Positions 14,023 to 23,151 of a stretch of 37,558 bases of DNA are shown here, one piece after another (the stretch's first letter is position 1; every line of letters begins with the position of its first letter). This stretch comes from Candidatus Omnitrophota bacterium (lineage in GTDB: Bacteria > Omnitrophota > Gorgyraeia > Gygaellales > Profunditerraquicolaceae). Below the pieces are notes generated by a model, which was given only the letters and a program-made list of their open reading frames with translations, was not told the DNA's origin and did not search any database. The translations under genes and the position numbers were made by a program. The stretch spans positions 1 to 37,558 of the forward strand of contig JAQUOD010000011.1 of the NCBI GenBank assembly GCA_028717245.1. Reading direction: 5' to 3'.

Positions 14023-14826
14023 TCATACCGCTACCAAGGCAATGCCCTTCTTATCCGCTAACCTGATACTTTCTTCTTTATCTATAAATAGGGTCTTAGC
14101 CGCTTCAATAGCCATACAGGCAGCTTTTGCCCGAATGAGGTTCTTGACGGTATTTAACCCTATTACCGGTATATCAAAACGCATATCCTGTTTAGGCTTA
14201 CTGACCTTTACCACTATGATGCCGCCGCGGGCAATTCTGCCTGCGCGCCTGATGAGGTTATCTGTGCCCTCCAGCGCCTCTACGGCTACTATTGCCTTAT
14301 GTTTAACAGCCACGGTCTGGCCTATATCCAAAGCCGCAATCGCCTTTGCCAATTCTCGCCCGAAATTTATGTCTTCCCATTCCCGTAAATTCGGCTCTCT
14401 CCTGGTCAATACCCCCTTTGCGGGCAAGAGCCCTTCAACAAAGGTGGTAGAATCTATCAGCTCAAAACCCGACATCCGTAATTTTTCTGCTACCGCTGTA
14501 AATAAGGTATCTGCCTTTTTATCTTTTACGCGCTCCAACAATTCTTTAAGCTCTGCGTCCTTATCTATATCCTTACTGAATAGCCGGTACGGGCTAATCT
14601 GGCCGGCCATCACTATTTTAGTTATCCCCTCGCTTTTAAAAATTTCAAATAACCTGCTAAATTCCTTCAGGCCTATCCAGTAAACCTTATCCGCGCATTT
14701 CTTTATTTTAGGTGAGGTGTCGCCTTTTATGGCTACTGCTACAACAGAATAATTCCTTTTCCTGGCAGCCTCACAAAATAAAATAGGGAACCTTCTGTTC
14801 CCGGCGATTAAACCGATTTTTTCCAT
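14023..14826 (-). CDS. lpxI: UDP-2,3-diacylglucosamine pyrophosphatase LpxI
   Basis: 267 residues, the usual LpxI length. The N-terminus G-L-I-A-G-N-R-R-F-P-I-L-F and the C-terminal D-M-R-F-D-I-P-V-I-G-L-N-T segment match the LpxI (DUF1009) family. It hydrolyses UDP-2,3-diacylglucosamine to lipid X, the fourth step of lipid A synthesis, at the cytoplasmic membrane. LpxI replaces the unrelated LpxH of E. coli. It follows lpxA by 19 nt and ends the lpx run. Confidence 0.93.
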   Translation of the reverse strand: MEKIGLIAGNRRFPILFCEAARKRNYSVVAVAIKGDTSPKIKKCADKVYWIGLKEFSRLFEIFKSEGITKIVMAGQISPYRLFSKDIDKDAELKELLERVKDKKADTLFTAVAEKLRMSGFELIDSTTFVEGLLPAKGVLTRREPNLREWEDINFGRELAKAIAALDIGQTVAVKHKAIVAVEALEGTDNLIRRAGRIARGGIIVVKVSKPKQDMRFDIPVIGLNTVKNLIRAKAACMAIEAAKTLFIDKEESIRLADKKGIALVAV

Positions 14827-14845
14827 ATTGTTTTAGTCTTTTAAA

Positions 14846-15634
14846 CTATTCTTTAGAAAGGCAGGAGCGGGATACTCCTCTTTGAGATTTTTTGATAAAA
14901 TTAATCAAGTATGAAACCTCGTTACCGGCTTTTATTTCTTTCTCTACCTTCCCTAAGGCATGCTTGATGGTGAGGCCCTCGCTAAAGAATATCTTGAACG
15001 CACGGGAAAGCTGCGTCATTGATTCTTTTGAAATGCCGCTACGCCTTAAACCGATAAGGTTTAAGCCATATACGCGCGCGGGATGTCCGTCGCAGGTAGA
15101 ATAAGGCGGGATATCCTGCACGACTTTGGAGCATCCCCCGATAATAGAAAGCATGCCTACCGTAACGAATTGATGGATAGCTACCAAGCCCCCTACGACT
15201 GCTTTATCCTCAATAGTTACGTGCCCGGCAAGGGTGCCGTTGTTGGCGACAACACAATCATTACCTACCCGGCAATCGTGGGCAATGTGCGAGTAAGCCA
15301 TAAAGAGATTATTATCGCCCACAATAGTCTTGCTGCCTTCTCCCGTTCCCGGGTTGAAGGTGCAATATTCACGGATAATATTATTATTGCCTATCTTAAG
15401 GAAACTCTTCTCGCCTTTATATTTTAAGTCCTGCGGCCGGCTGCCGATAACTGCTCCGGTAAAAATCTCGCAGGACCCGCCGATAGAAGTATTGCCTTCA
15501 ATCAAGCAATAAGCGCCAACCTTGGTACCGAGGCCTATGGTGGCATTATCCCCGATAATAGTATAAGGGCCGACTTGTATATCATCGGCCAGTTTTGCCT
15601 TCTTAGAAACTATTGCCGTAGAATGTATCTGCAT
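14846..15634 (-). CDS. lpxA: UDP-N-acetylglucosamine acyltransferase LpxA
   Basis: 262 residues from the ATG at 15632-15634, one base after the lpxC-fabZ stop codon; an upstream in-frame start would overlap that gene. The N-terminal left-handed beta helix hexapeptide repeats run to about 190, then a helical C-terminal domain. The S-H-I-A-H-D-C segment carries the catalytic histidine region. It transfers a 3-hydroxyacyl chain from ACP to the 3-OH of UDP-GlcNAc, the first lipid A step. Confidence 0.95.
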   Translation of the reverse strand: MQIHSTAIVSKKAKLADDIQVGPYTIIGDNATIGLGTKVGAYCLIEGNTSIGGSCEIFTGAVIGSRPQDLKYKGEKSFLKIGNNNIIREYCTFNPGTGEGSKTIVGDNNLFMAYSHIAHDCRVGNDCVVANNGTLAGHVTIEDKAVVGGLVAIHQFVTVGMLSIIGGCSKVVQDIPPYSTCDGHPARVYGLNLIGLRRSGISKESMTQLSRAFKIFFSEGLTIKHALGKVEKEIKAGNEVSYLINFIKKSQRGVSRSCLSKE

Positions 15635-15635
15635 C

Positions 15636-16967
15636 TTACGAACCTTCAGCAAGGGCAAACATCAAATCTGCCTCTGCCACTACCTTTCCATCTACCAAAG
15701 CCCTGCCGTGTATCTGCCCTGTCCTGGTTTTTACTTTAACGGCTTCAACTTCCAGAATAAGCTGGTCTCCGGGCACGACCGGCTTCCTGAATTTCGCGTT
15801 GTCTATAGACATAAAATAGGCGATCTTTCCCCGGTTTTCTTGCGGCGAGAGCATCATCACCCCGCCTACCTGGGCCATCGTTTCAAGAATCAAAACACCC
15901 GGCATAACCGGCTTACCCGGGAAATGCCCCTTGAAGAAATATTCATCCATACTGACGTTCTTGACCCCTACGGCATGCTTTCCTTCTTCTAAAGAAATAA
16001 TTTTATCTACAAAAAGGAAAGGGTCGCGGTGGGGCAGTATCTTCATAACGGCTTCCCGGTCCAATTCCTGTTGCCCTGCTGCTGCGGCGGGATGACGGCC
16101 TGCTTCTATGCCGCCTAGCGTATACCTTTGCCTCTGCTGGTCTATTTTTTTAACCAGTTTTAAATTCAGGGAATGGCCGCTCCTTAAGGCGATGATATGC
16201 CCTTGTAGCGGTGCCCCTAAAATATATAAGTCGCCTAATAAGTCCAATATCTTATGCCGGATGAACTCGTCCGGATAGCGTAATTTATTTTTTATTACCC
16301 CTGCCTCGCCCACAACGAGGGTATTCTCAAAGTTCGCCCCGCGGCCTAAACCCTGTTGCTGCAATTCCGTTACCTCGTTTTCTAGACAAAATGTGCGCGC
16401 TAAAGATAATTCGTTTTTAAATACGTTGCCATTTATAATTATATCCAGAAACTGCGCCTTAAGCAAAGGGTGATTGTAATTTAAGGTATAAGAAATCCTG
16501 AATTCCTGCGCCGGCACTGCCACAATAGCTGCGCCGCCCGGCTCTTCTACAAAAATCGGCTCTTTGATAGAATAGGCCTGGCGCGGCCTTTCCTGTTCTT
16601 TAAGGCCTGCCTCACTCAAAATCTCCAGGAAATTAAGGCTGCTGCCGTCTAGGCCCGGAACTTCGTCATTATCAATCTCAATATAAAGATTATCTATGCC
16701 TAAGCCCGATAACGCCGCCATAAGATGCTCGACGGTATGTATCTCTGCGCCGTCGCATCCGATAGAGGTGCGCCTTGGCGAACGAGACTGCGAAATAACA
16801 GAACCAACCGAGGCCTTAATGACCGGCCTGCCGGGAAGGTCCGTACGGATGAAATTAATACCTGTATCTACATCCGCCGGTTTAAATATGATGTTAACTT
16901 TATTGGCGGTATGTAAACCTATGCCTTTTAAACTCACTTCCCTTTCGATTGTCTTTTGCCTATCCAC
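15636..16967 (-). CDS. lpxC: LpxC-FabZ fusion: UDP-3-O-acyl-GlcNAc deacetylase / hydroxyacyl-ACP dehydratase
   Basis: 443 residues from a GTG at 16965-16967. The LpxC half (1 to ~280) has H-T-V-E-H-L-M-A-A-L (zinc), R-H-K-I-L-D-L-L-G-D (zinc His/Asp) and S-G-H-S-L-N (catalytic His). A linker of ~25 residues leads to FabZ (about 305-443) with P-H-R-D-P-F-L-F-V-D and G-H-F-P-G-K-P-V-M-P-G-V. It deacetylates UDP-3-O-acyl-GlcNAc, the committed lipid A step, and dehydrates 3-hydroxyacyl-ACP, linking the two uses of the same acyl pool. The GTG overlaps the lpxD stop; a longer frame to 17009 would add a Lys-rich leader not typical of LpxC. The fusion is known in Bacteroidetes and other diderms. Confidence 0.95.
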   Translation of the reverse strand: MDRQKTIEREVSLKGIGLHTANKVNIIFKPADVDTGINFIRTDLPGRPVIKASVGSVISQSRSPRRTSIGCDGAEIHTVEHLMAALSGLGIDNLYIEIDNDEVPGLDGSSLNFLEILSEAGLKEQERPRQAYSIKEPIFVEEPGGAAIVAVPAQEFRISYTLNYNHPLLKAQFLDIIINGNVFKNELSLARTFCLENEVTELQQQGLGRGANFENTLVVGEAGVIKNKLRYPDEFIRHKILDLLGDLYILGAPLQGHIIALRSGHSLNLKLVKKIDQQRQRYTLGGIEAGRHPAAAAGQQELDREAVMKILPHRDPFLFVDKIISLEEGKHAVGVKNVSMDEYFFKGHFPGKPVMPGVLILETMAQVGGVMMLSPQENRGKIAYFMSIDNAKFRKPVVPGDQLILEVEAVKVKTRTGQIHGRALVDGKVVAEADLMFALAEGS

Positions 16968-18012
16968 TCTTTGCCTGCCTATCTTTTGCTTCTTTTTCCA
17001 ACTCTTCAATTTTCTTTTTTAGCTCCGCTATCGTCTCATAAAGGCGCGGGAGATTCTGCACGCAGGCATTTACGCGCTTGGCGATATTCGCGGGCTTTGC
17101 CGGATAACCCCAGGATATAGTATTAGGCGGGATAGATTTGCTCACCCCCGACTGGGCCATCACTATGGAATTATCGCCTATATTGATGTGGCCGACTAGC
17201 CCTACCTGGCCGGCCAAAACCACATTATTGCCGACGGTGGTGCTGCCAGAGATCCCCACCTGCGCTACGATAATACAGTTTTTCCCGATTATTACGTTAT
17301 GGGCAATCTGGACAAGATTATCTATCTTGGTACCGCTGCCGATGACGGTTTTATCAAAACGCGCCCGGTCAATGGTAACATTGGCGCCAATCTCCACGTC
17401 GTCGCCTATTTCCACTGTCCCTATCTGCGGGATTTTATGGTGCAATCCCTCTACCGTCGCAAAACCAAAACCGTCAGAACCTATCACCGTGCCGCTATGG
17501 ATAATTACCCGGTTACCTATGGTGACGCGTTCACGCACAGAAACATTCGGATAAATTAAAGCATCCTCCCCTATTTTACTATGGTGGCCCACAAAACAAC
17601 CGGAATAAATAACGGTATCATCCCCTATGGATACGTTATCTTCTATGACCGCGTAGGGCCCGATAGCTACGCCTTTACCTAAAGATACGTCCTCGCCTAA
17701 TATTGCCGCAGGGTGTATGCCCTGATGGTGCTTTATCTCGCAAGGCGCCATAAAAGAAACCATCTTGGCAAATGCCAGCGACGGATTTTCCGTGCGGATA
17801 ATCGGTTTGGGCGCATCCCTTATATCCCTTGAAGTAATGACGGCAGAGGCGCGCGTCTTTTCTAAGAGCGGGAGGTATTTGGGATTGGCCAAAAAGGTAA
17901 TATCCCCCTCATTAGCCTCTTTTATCCCCGAAATACCGGTAATTATAATATCGGACTCGCCTACTAACTCGCCTTCAAGAAATTTAGCTATCTCTTTTAA
18001 GGTCTTGGGCAT
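16960..18012 (-). CDS. lpxD: UDP-3-O-acylglucosamine N-acyltransferase LpxD
   Basis: 350 residues, standard length. An N-terminal uridine-binding domain (1-100) is followed by the hexapeptide-repeat left-handed helix (about 105-290) and a C-terminal coiled helix (E-L-K-K-K-I-E-E-L-E-K-E) for trimer packing. The H-N-V-I-I-G and H-H-K-I-P-Q segments carry histidines expected at the active site. It adds the second acyl chain in lipid A synthesis. It starts 4 nt after the ompH stop and its end overlaps lpxC by 8 nt. Confidence 0.96.
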   Translation of the reverse strand: MPKTLKEIAKFLEGELVGESDIIITGISGIKEANEGDITFLANPKYLPLLEKTRASAVITSRDIRDAPKPIIRTENPSLAFAKMVSFMAPCEIKHHQGIHPAAILGEDVSLGKGVAIGPYAVIEDNVSIGDDTVIYSGCFVGHHSKIGEDALIYPNVSVRERVTIGNRVIIHSGTVIGSDGFGFATVEGLHHKIPQIGTVEIGDDVEIGANVTIDRARFDKTVIGSGTKIDNLVQIAHNVIIGKNCIIVAQVGISGSTTVGNNVVLAGQVGLVGHINIGDNSIVMAQSGVSKSIPPNTISWGYPAKPANIAKRVNACVQNLPRLYETIAELKKKIEELEKEAKDRQAKSG

Positions 18013-18016
18013 TAAT

Positions 18017-18526
18017 TTATTTTTTATATCCCTTATTCAGGGCCTCGAGTATCTTATCTGTGATATCCAGGTTCTTGGCGTTATAAGCTAAGCCCGCTTC
18101 GCTCAAAACCAGGGTATATCCTTCTTTCGCCGCATACCGGTTAATCGTATCGTCAATATCCTTTATTAACTCGGTTTTTTTATCGTTGAATTGCTTACGC
18201 AGGTCAGTCTGGCTCTCGCGGTCAAATTCCTGAAGCGACTTAATTTTGGTTTCCAGCTCTGCTTTTTTGGCCTCTTTTTCTTTATCGCTCAGTAAATTAA
18301 ATTTGTCCTGAAACTGCTTGATATCATTTACTTTTTTATTTCTTTCGGTATCGTAACCGGCCTGTTTGTCGCCTAATGTTTTGTCAAAATCCTTTGTCTT
18401 GGAATATTCGCTGAAAATACGGCCCAAATCAACGCAGGCGATCTTTTCGGCAGCTAATACGCAGGTTGTCCCGATAAACGCCACGCACAATAACAACCCC
18501 AAAGAAGCAAACATAAACTTCCTCAT
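18017..18526 (-). CDS. OmpH/Skp-family periplasmic chaperone
   Basis: 169 residues. Signal peptide of about 25 residues (M-R-K-F-M-F-A-S-L-G... ending V-L-A-A). The mature part starts K-I-A-C-V-D-L-G-R-I-F-S-E-Y, the OmpH consensus, followed by a long charged alpha-helical hairpin (about 45-120) and a C-terminal strand region. It escorts unfolded outer-membrane proteins to the BAM complex, whose BamA is encoded just upstream. Strong ribosome binding site AAAGGAGGAG. Confidence 0.9.
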   Translation of the reverse strand: MRKFMFASLGLLLCVAFIGTTCVLAAEKIACVDLGRIFSEYSKTKDFDKTLGDKQAGYDTERNKKVNDIKQFQDKFNLLSDKEKEAKKAELETKIKSLQEFDRESQTDLRKQFNDKKTELIKDIDDTINRYAAKEGYTLVLSEAGLAYNAKNLDITDKILEALNKGYKK

Positions 18527-18549
18527 TTCTACTCCTCCTTTCGTAAAGA

Positions 18550-18574
18550 AACAGGTCTTTTTTAAGGACCTGTT
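18550..18574. terminator. Hairpin between bamA and ompH
   Basis: AACAGGTC (18550-18557) and GACCTGTT (18567-18574) form an 8-bp stem with a 9-nt loop. On the minus strand it is followed only by TTCTTT, so it is at best a weak terminator or attenuator that adjusts ompH-lpx expression relative to bamA. Confidence 0.4.
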
Positions 18575-18604
18575 ATAAAATAAATTTTAATTTACCTTAT
18601 AACC

Positions 18605-20959
18605 TTAAAAACCCTGGCTCATGTTGAAATGAAACTGTCCGTTTTTCTTTTTATCCTCTCCGGGCTCCTTGTTTAACGGAATGCCATAGTCCACCATTAC
18701 CGGGCCGATAGGCGTCTTAATCCTCACTCCTAAACCGAACCCTGACTTAAATCCGCCGTCGGCGATCCTGCTCATCTGCGACCAGACATTTCCTACGTCA
18801 TAGAAAGCGGCTAATTTGATAAAGCTGGCCACCGGAAAGGTATATTCAATATTGCCCACCAGCATGGACTCACCGCCTAAGGGGTCTTTAGAGACACTAT
18901 CCAGAGGCCCGACCCGCCTTTCATCATAACCCCTGATAGTATAGGCGCCTCCGGCGAAGAACCTCTCATATATGGGCACACTGGTAGAATCGCCGTAAGA
19001 CTTTGCCATTCCTAACCTACCCCTGAATTCCAGGACAGAGCCGCGGATCAAAGGGACATAATGCGAGGCCCGGCTGAAGAATTTTAAAAAATCCTTATCT
19101 CCGGCAAAAGGCCCGCCTGCCCACTCACCGGAAAGGGTTAACACATCGCCTTTAGTAGGGTCAAACATATTATCCGTGCTGTCATAGGTAAGGCCCAAAC
19201 TTGCGCTGCTGACATGGTTTTCGCCATACTCCTGCCTTAAATCATTGCTGGCATTGTCTGTTATATTTGTAATTTTAATGATATCGTAGCGGTACATGAA
19301 ATTTCCCCTGATGTATTCGGTGATCTCTTTACCCAAACGCATGTCGCCGCCGACTATATTCTCATCATAACCATAACCTATATCGGACTCCCTCTTATGG
19401 ACACGCTTATAGCCGTCGAATCCAAAAGACACCGGATAATCAAAGAGCCATGGCTCGGTAAAGCTCAGGTCAAATTCTTCGGTGACTGTCCCCAATGACG
19501 CGCGCAGTTTCAGGTCCTGGCCTGCGCCGGTAAAATAAGGGAAGTTCTTCCAGTCAAAATTCTTCTGCTCAACCTCAATGAAACCCACGAGTTTATCGAC
19601 GCTGGAGTAGCCGCCGCCGAAACTAAAGGCGCCGGTTTTTGTTTCTTTTACCTCCACTACTAAATCTTTTTTATCGGGGGTATTGGTGTCTTCGGTATCG
19701 TAATTTACGTCTTCAAAGAAACCCAGGTTTTGCAGCCTCTCTTTGCTGCGTTTCAGTTTTTCTCCGTCAAATTTATCGCCGGGCTTTATGCGCAGTTCCC
19801 GGCGGATAACGATGTCTTTGGTCTTGACGTTACCCCTTATCTTTATCTTATCCACATAGGCGGCTTCATTTTCAGTGATATTATAAGTTATATCTATGCG
19901 CCCGGTGTAGGAATTTAAGGAGGTGGCCTCCTGTACCTGCGCAAATATATACCCTTGGTCAAAATATAAGGCCTGGATATTCATAATATCCTGCCTTAAT
20001 GCCTCGGTGCTGAAGACCTTACCCGGCACACACTCCTTAAGCCTTAACAGGATCTTGTCCCTGGAGAGCTTATTATTGCCCTCTATGGTTACATTACCGA
20101 CGAGGTATTTCTTGCCTTCCTGGACATTGATGGTAATGTCCAAAAAATATTTCTTCTTGGCTTCCGGCTCGACTTTATAATCCACTGCCACGTCAGTATA
20201 ACCTTCCCTGTGGTAGAACGACTTAATACGCTCGATATCTTCCTGCAATACCTCATCCTTTAAGACTCCGGCATTAAAAAACCAGGCCTGCTTAGTCTTC
20301 ATCAATTTTATAATGCGCTTATCGGAAAAATTCTTGTTGCCCTCCACAAAAATTTTCTTCACCCTTGTCCTCTTGCCCTCATCCACGCTAAACTCTATCC
20401 TCACCCTGCCTGTTTCCTTAATCATATCTACCTTATAGTTAACTCCGGCCTGGCTGTAACCTATCTTCTCGTATAATTTCTTGATTGCCTTGATGTCCTC
20501 GCTGAGGTTAGGGTAGTCCAGGTATTGGCCTTCCTTTGATTTCAGGGATTCCTTAATTTTATCTTCCTTCATGGTCAGGCGCAATATGCCCGAAAAGGTA
20601 ATCTTTTCAATTATCGGCCTCTCCTTAACGGTAATGACCACCTTCACTCCATCCTTATAAGGCTGGGTATCAATATTTATATCGCTGAAAAAACCTAAAA
20701 GGTAAAGGCGCTTTAAATCATCGCTGACGATGTTTTCCTGATAAGAGCTGCCGACTCTGGTCTTCATCTTGGAGACGATGGTATTCGTGCTTATATTTTG
20801 ATTGCCTTTAATCTCTATGGCGGTGACTAATTTGACGGGGGTGCCTTGCGAAGAAACTGCGGTTTCCTGTCCTGAAGATGTTTCATCCTGAGCAAACGAG
20901 AAAATACTCCCACTCAATATAAAAATAACCCCAAGAAGTATAATTACTCTTTTGCGCAT
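18605..20959 (-). CDS. bamA: Outer-membrane protein assembly factor BamA
   Basis: 784 residues from ATG at 20957-20959, which begins a clear signal peptide (M-R-K-R-V-I-I-L-L-G-V-I-F...). Five POTRA repeats (about residues 42-420) precede a 16-strand barrel domain (about 435-784) with the conserved loop motif V-R-G-Y-D-E-R-R near R-G-Y. The last residue is Phe, as in other BamA barrels. It inserts beta-barrel proteins in the outer membrane. A TTG 36 nt upstream is open in the same frame but would spoil the signal peptide. Confidence 0.96.
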   Translation of the reverse strand: MRKRVIILLGVIFILSGSIFSFAQDETSSGQETAVSSQGTPVKLVTAIEIKGNQNISTNTIVSKMKTRVGSSYQENIVSDDLKRLYLLGFFSDINIDTQPYKDGVKVVITVKERPIIEKITFSGILRLTMKEDKIKESLKSKEGQYLDYPNLSEDIKAIKKLYEKIGYSQAGVNYKVDMIKETGRVRIEFSVDEGKRTRVKKIFVEGNKNFSDKRIIKLMKTKQAWFFNAGVLKDEVLQEDIERIKSFYHREGYTDVAVDYKVEPEAKKKYFLDITINVQEGKKYLVGNVTIEGNNKLSRDKILLRLKECVPGKVFSTEALRQDIMNIQALYFDQGYIFAQVQEATSLNSYTGRIDITYNITENEAAYVDKIKIRGNVKTKDIVIRRELRIKPGDKFDGEKLKRSKERLQNLGFFEDVNYDTEDTNTPDKKDLVVEVKETKTGAFSFGGGYSSVDKLVGFIEVEQKNFDWKNFPYFTGAGQDLKLRASLGTVTEEFDLSFTEPWLFDYPVSFGFDGYKRVHKRESDIGYGYDENIVGGDMRLGKEITEYIRGNFMYRYDIIKITNITDNASNDLRQEYGENHVSSASLGLTYDSTDNMFDPTKGDVLTLSGEWAGGPFAGDKDFLKFFSRASHYVPLIRGSVLEFRGRLGMAKSYGDSTSVPIYERFFAGGAYTIRGYDERRVGPLDSVSKDPLGGESMLVGNIEYTFPVASFIKLAAFYDVGNVWSQMSRIADGGFKSGFGLGVRIKTPIGPVMVDYGIPLNKEPGEDKKKNGQFHFNMSQGF

Positions 20960-21006
20960 TACTAATATTATATTAAATTTATCCCTATAAATCAATAGAT
21001 TTATTA

Positions 21007-22344
21007 TTATTCTTCCGTGCGGGCGATATTTTCGAATCGCGTATATTCCTTGATAAAGGTCAATTTTACGGAACCTACGGGGCCGTTGCGCTGCTTGGCG
21101 ATGATTACCTCTGCTATGCCTTCATTATCCGGGGTAGGATTATAATATTCCTCTCTCAATATGAGGACTACCACATCCGCATCCTGCTCTATGGCGCCGG
21201 ATTCCCTTAAGTCGGAAAGCTGCGGCCGATGGTCTGTGCGCGATTCAACGGCGCGCGAAAGCTGGCTGATGGCCACGATGGGGACATTTAATTCCCTTGC
21301 CAGCGCCTTTAGGGAACGCGAGATATCGGAGATCTCCTGCTGCCTGTTCTCTATTTTAGCCGAACCGCGCATCAACTGCATGTAATCTAGAACAATCAGC
21401 TGGATGTCCTGATGGGCCTTCAGGCGCCGGGCCTTGGCGCGCAGTTCCATTACGGAGATCGCGGGTGTATCGTCTATAAAAATCGGGGCTTCGGAGAGCT
21501 TGCCTGCTGCGGCAGTCAAACGCGGCCAATCCGCGGAAGAAAGATAGCCTGTCCTGACTTTATGCGCGTCGACCTTGGCGTGGGCGCAAAGCATCCTCTG
21601 CACCAGCTGTTCCTTGGACATCTCTAAACTAAAAAAAGCTATCGGGATTTTTTCTATCACCCCGGCGTATTCGGCTATCCCTAAGGCGAGTGCGCTCTTG
21701 CCCATAGAAGGCCTTCCGGCAACAACAATCAGATCCGAAGGCTGCAGGCCCGAAGTCTTGCTGTCAAAATCTATGTATCCCGTCGGGACGCCGGTAATAT
21801 GCGCCTTCTTCTGGTAAAGCTGGTCTATGGTTTCAATGCTATCCTTGATAATCTCCTTAAGATGCAAAAAATTACCCTGTGGTTTTTTGCTGGCCACCTC
21901 AAAGATACATTTTTCCGCGCTGTCTAAAACCTCATCTACGTTGCCATCGCTTTCATAACACATGGAAACTATCTTTGTGGCGTTATTTATCAGGGTCCTT
22001 AATATATTTTTTTCCTTTACGATACTGACGTAGTGGCTGATATTGGCAGCGGTAGGGACGGAATTGACCAAGAGCGTCAGGTAGCTTACTCCGCCTATTT
22101 CTTCGAGGATAGCGCTTCTTCTTAATTCGTCGGTGAGGGTAATCAGGTCAACTGCCTTATTGGCGTTGTAGAGGTCGGATATTGCCTGGAATATTTTTCT
22201 ATGGGTATCCTTATAAAAAGAATCACTCTCCAATAATTCTATGGCTACGGAGATGGCTTCTTCGTCTATCAGGGTAGAACCCAACACCGCCATTTCAGCT
22301 TCAAGATTCTGCGGCGGGATCTTTTCCAGGGCTATTTCTGCCAT
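21007..22344 (-). CDS. dnaB: Replicative DNA helicase DnaB
   Basis: 445 residues. N-terminal primase-interaction domain (about 1-150), then the RecA-like hexameric helicase core with Walker A G-R-P-S-M-G-K-S-A (about 206-214), Walker B-like L-I-V-L-D-Y-M-Q-L-M and the D-L-R-E-S-G-A-I-E-Q-D-A-D motif. No intein is present, although DnaB is a frequent intein host. It starts 1 nt after rplI, as in many bacteria (rpsF-ssb-rpsR-rplI-dnaB). Confidence 0.97.
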   Translation of the reverse strand: MAEIALEKIPPQNLEAEMAVLGSTLIDEEAISVAIELLESDSFYKDTHRKIFQAISDLYNANKAVDLITLTDELRRSAILEEIGGVSYLTLLVNSVPTAANISHYVSIVKEKNILRTLINNATKIVSMCYESDGNVDEVLDSAEKCIFEVASKKPQGNFLHLKEIIKDSIETIDQLYQKKAHITGVPTGYIDFDSKTSGLQPSDLIVVAGRPSMGKSALALGIAEYAGVIEKIPIAFFSLEMSKEQLVQRMLCAHAKVDAHKVRTGYLSSADWPRLTAAAGKLSEAPIFIDDTPAISVMELRAKARRLKAHQDIQLIVLDYMQLMRGSAKIENRQQEISDISRSLKALARELNVPIVAISQLSRAVESRTDHRPQLSDLRESGAIEQDADVVVLILREEYYNPTPDNEGIAEVIIAKQRNGPVGSVKLTFIKEYTRFENIARTEE

Positions 22345-22345
22345 T

Positions 22346-22789
22346 TTATTTTTTAACGATCCAGACTTTTATCTTTGCTAATACTTGCGGGTGCAGCTTG
22401 ACAGGCACTTCGTATATGCCGAGAGATTTTATGGGTTCATCGAGAAGAAAGAAATCTTTATTGATAATAAGGCCTTCGTCTTTCAGGGCGTTTGCTAAAT
22501 CCAGGGCGGTTATGCCGGCATAGAGCTTTTCTCCTTCGTGGGTCAGGACGGGAATAGTCAAAGACAACTTATCTAATTGCGCCTTGAACTCTTCGGCTTC
22601 CTTCTTTATTTTTTCCAGGTGCAGCGCTTTTGTCTGCTTCTCCTGCTCTAATTTTTTCAGGCTGGCAGAGGTTGCCGGCACAGCCAAGCCGTTAGGCAAA
22701 AGGAAATTACGGGCGAACCCGTCTTTTACCTTAACGACGCTGCCTGCCTTGCCAATCCTGTCTATATCCTGATTTAAAATAACTTCCAT
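22346..22789 (-). CDS. rplI: 50S ribosomal protein bL9
   Basis: 147 residues, normal length. The N-terminal rRNA-binding domain (M-E-V-I-L-N-Q-D-I-D-R-I-G-K-A-G... F-A-R-N-F-L-L-P-N-G-L-A) is followed by a long connecting helix (about 45-75) and a C-terminal domain. It lies between rpsR and dnaB in the classical cluster, but a palindromic repeat element separates it from rpsR. Confidence 0.97.
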   Translation of the reverse strand: MEVILNQDIDRIGKAGSVVKVKDGFARNFLLPNGLAVPATSASLKKLEQEKQTKALHLEKIKKEAEEFKAQLDKLSLTIPVLTHEGEKLYAGITALDLANALKDEGLIINKDFFLLDEPIKSLGIYEVPVKLHPQVLAKIKVWIVKK

Positions 22790-22802
22790 TTTATCCTAAC
22801 TT

Positions 22803-22875
22803 AGGGACGGTTCTCAATTACGGTTAAAAGTGTCCCCCAAGGGGACAGTTCTGTGCTGGCTTGAGAACCGTCCCT
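22803..22875. repeat. GGGACGGTTCT palindromic repeat element, copy 1
   Basis: Perfect 15-bp outer arms AGGGACGGTTCTCAA (22803-22817) / TTGAGAACCGTCCCT (22861-22875) enclose a second hairpin TGTCCCC-CAA-GGGGACA (22831-22847). It shares a stretch of over 30 bases with the element at 31911-31993. It fills most of the rpsR-rplI gap. Confidence 0.8.
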
Positions 22876-22887
22876 GATTGTTGATTG

Positions 22888-23151
22888 TTATATGCGCGTG
22901 TAAGGAATAAGCGAGAGGTATCTTGCCTTTTTTATCGCTTCCGCCACCATCCTCTGGTGCTTGGCGCAATTACCGGAAATGCGCGTAGAAAGGATTTTTC
23001 CTCTCTCCCTGATAAACGCCTCCAGCCTCTTTACGTCTTTATAATCTACGGCCTTGGTTTTATCTAAGCATAACCGGCAGAATTTTTTTCTTGACCCTGA
23101 AAGGACATCACGCTTTTTGATAATCCTCTTCGTTTTAGTCCTGATTGGCAT
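22888..23151 (-). CDS. rpsR: 30S ribosomal protein bS18
   Basis: 87 residues. K-K-F-C-R-L-C near 23-29 and N-C-A-K-H-Q near 62-67 look like the zinc-binding (C+) form of S18. The core Y-K-D-V-K-R-L-E-A-F-I and C-terminal helix A-I-K-K-A-R-Y-L-S-L-I-P-Y are typical. The start overlaps the ssb 3' end by 17 nt, so translation is coupled. Confidence 0.97.
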   Translation of the reverse strand: MPIRTKTKRIIKKRDVLSGSRKKFCRLCLDKTKAVDYKDVKRLEAFIRERGKILSTRISGNCAKHQRMVAEAIKKARYLSLIPYTRI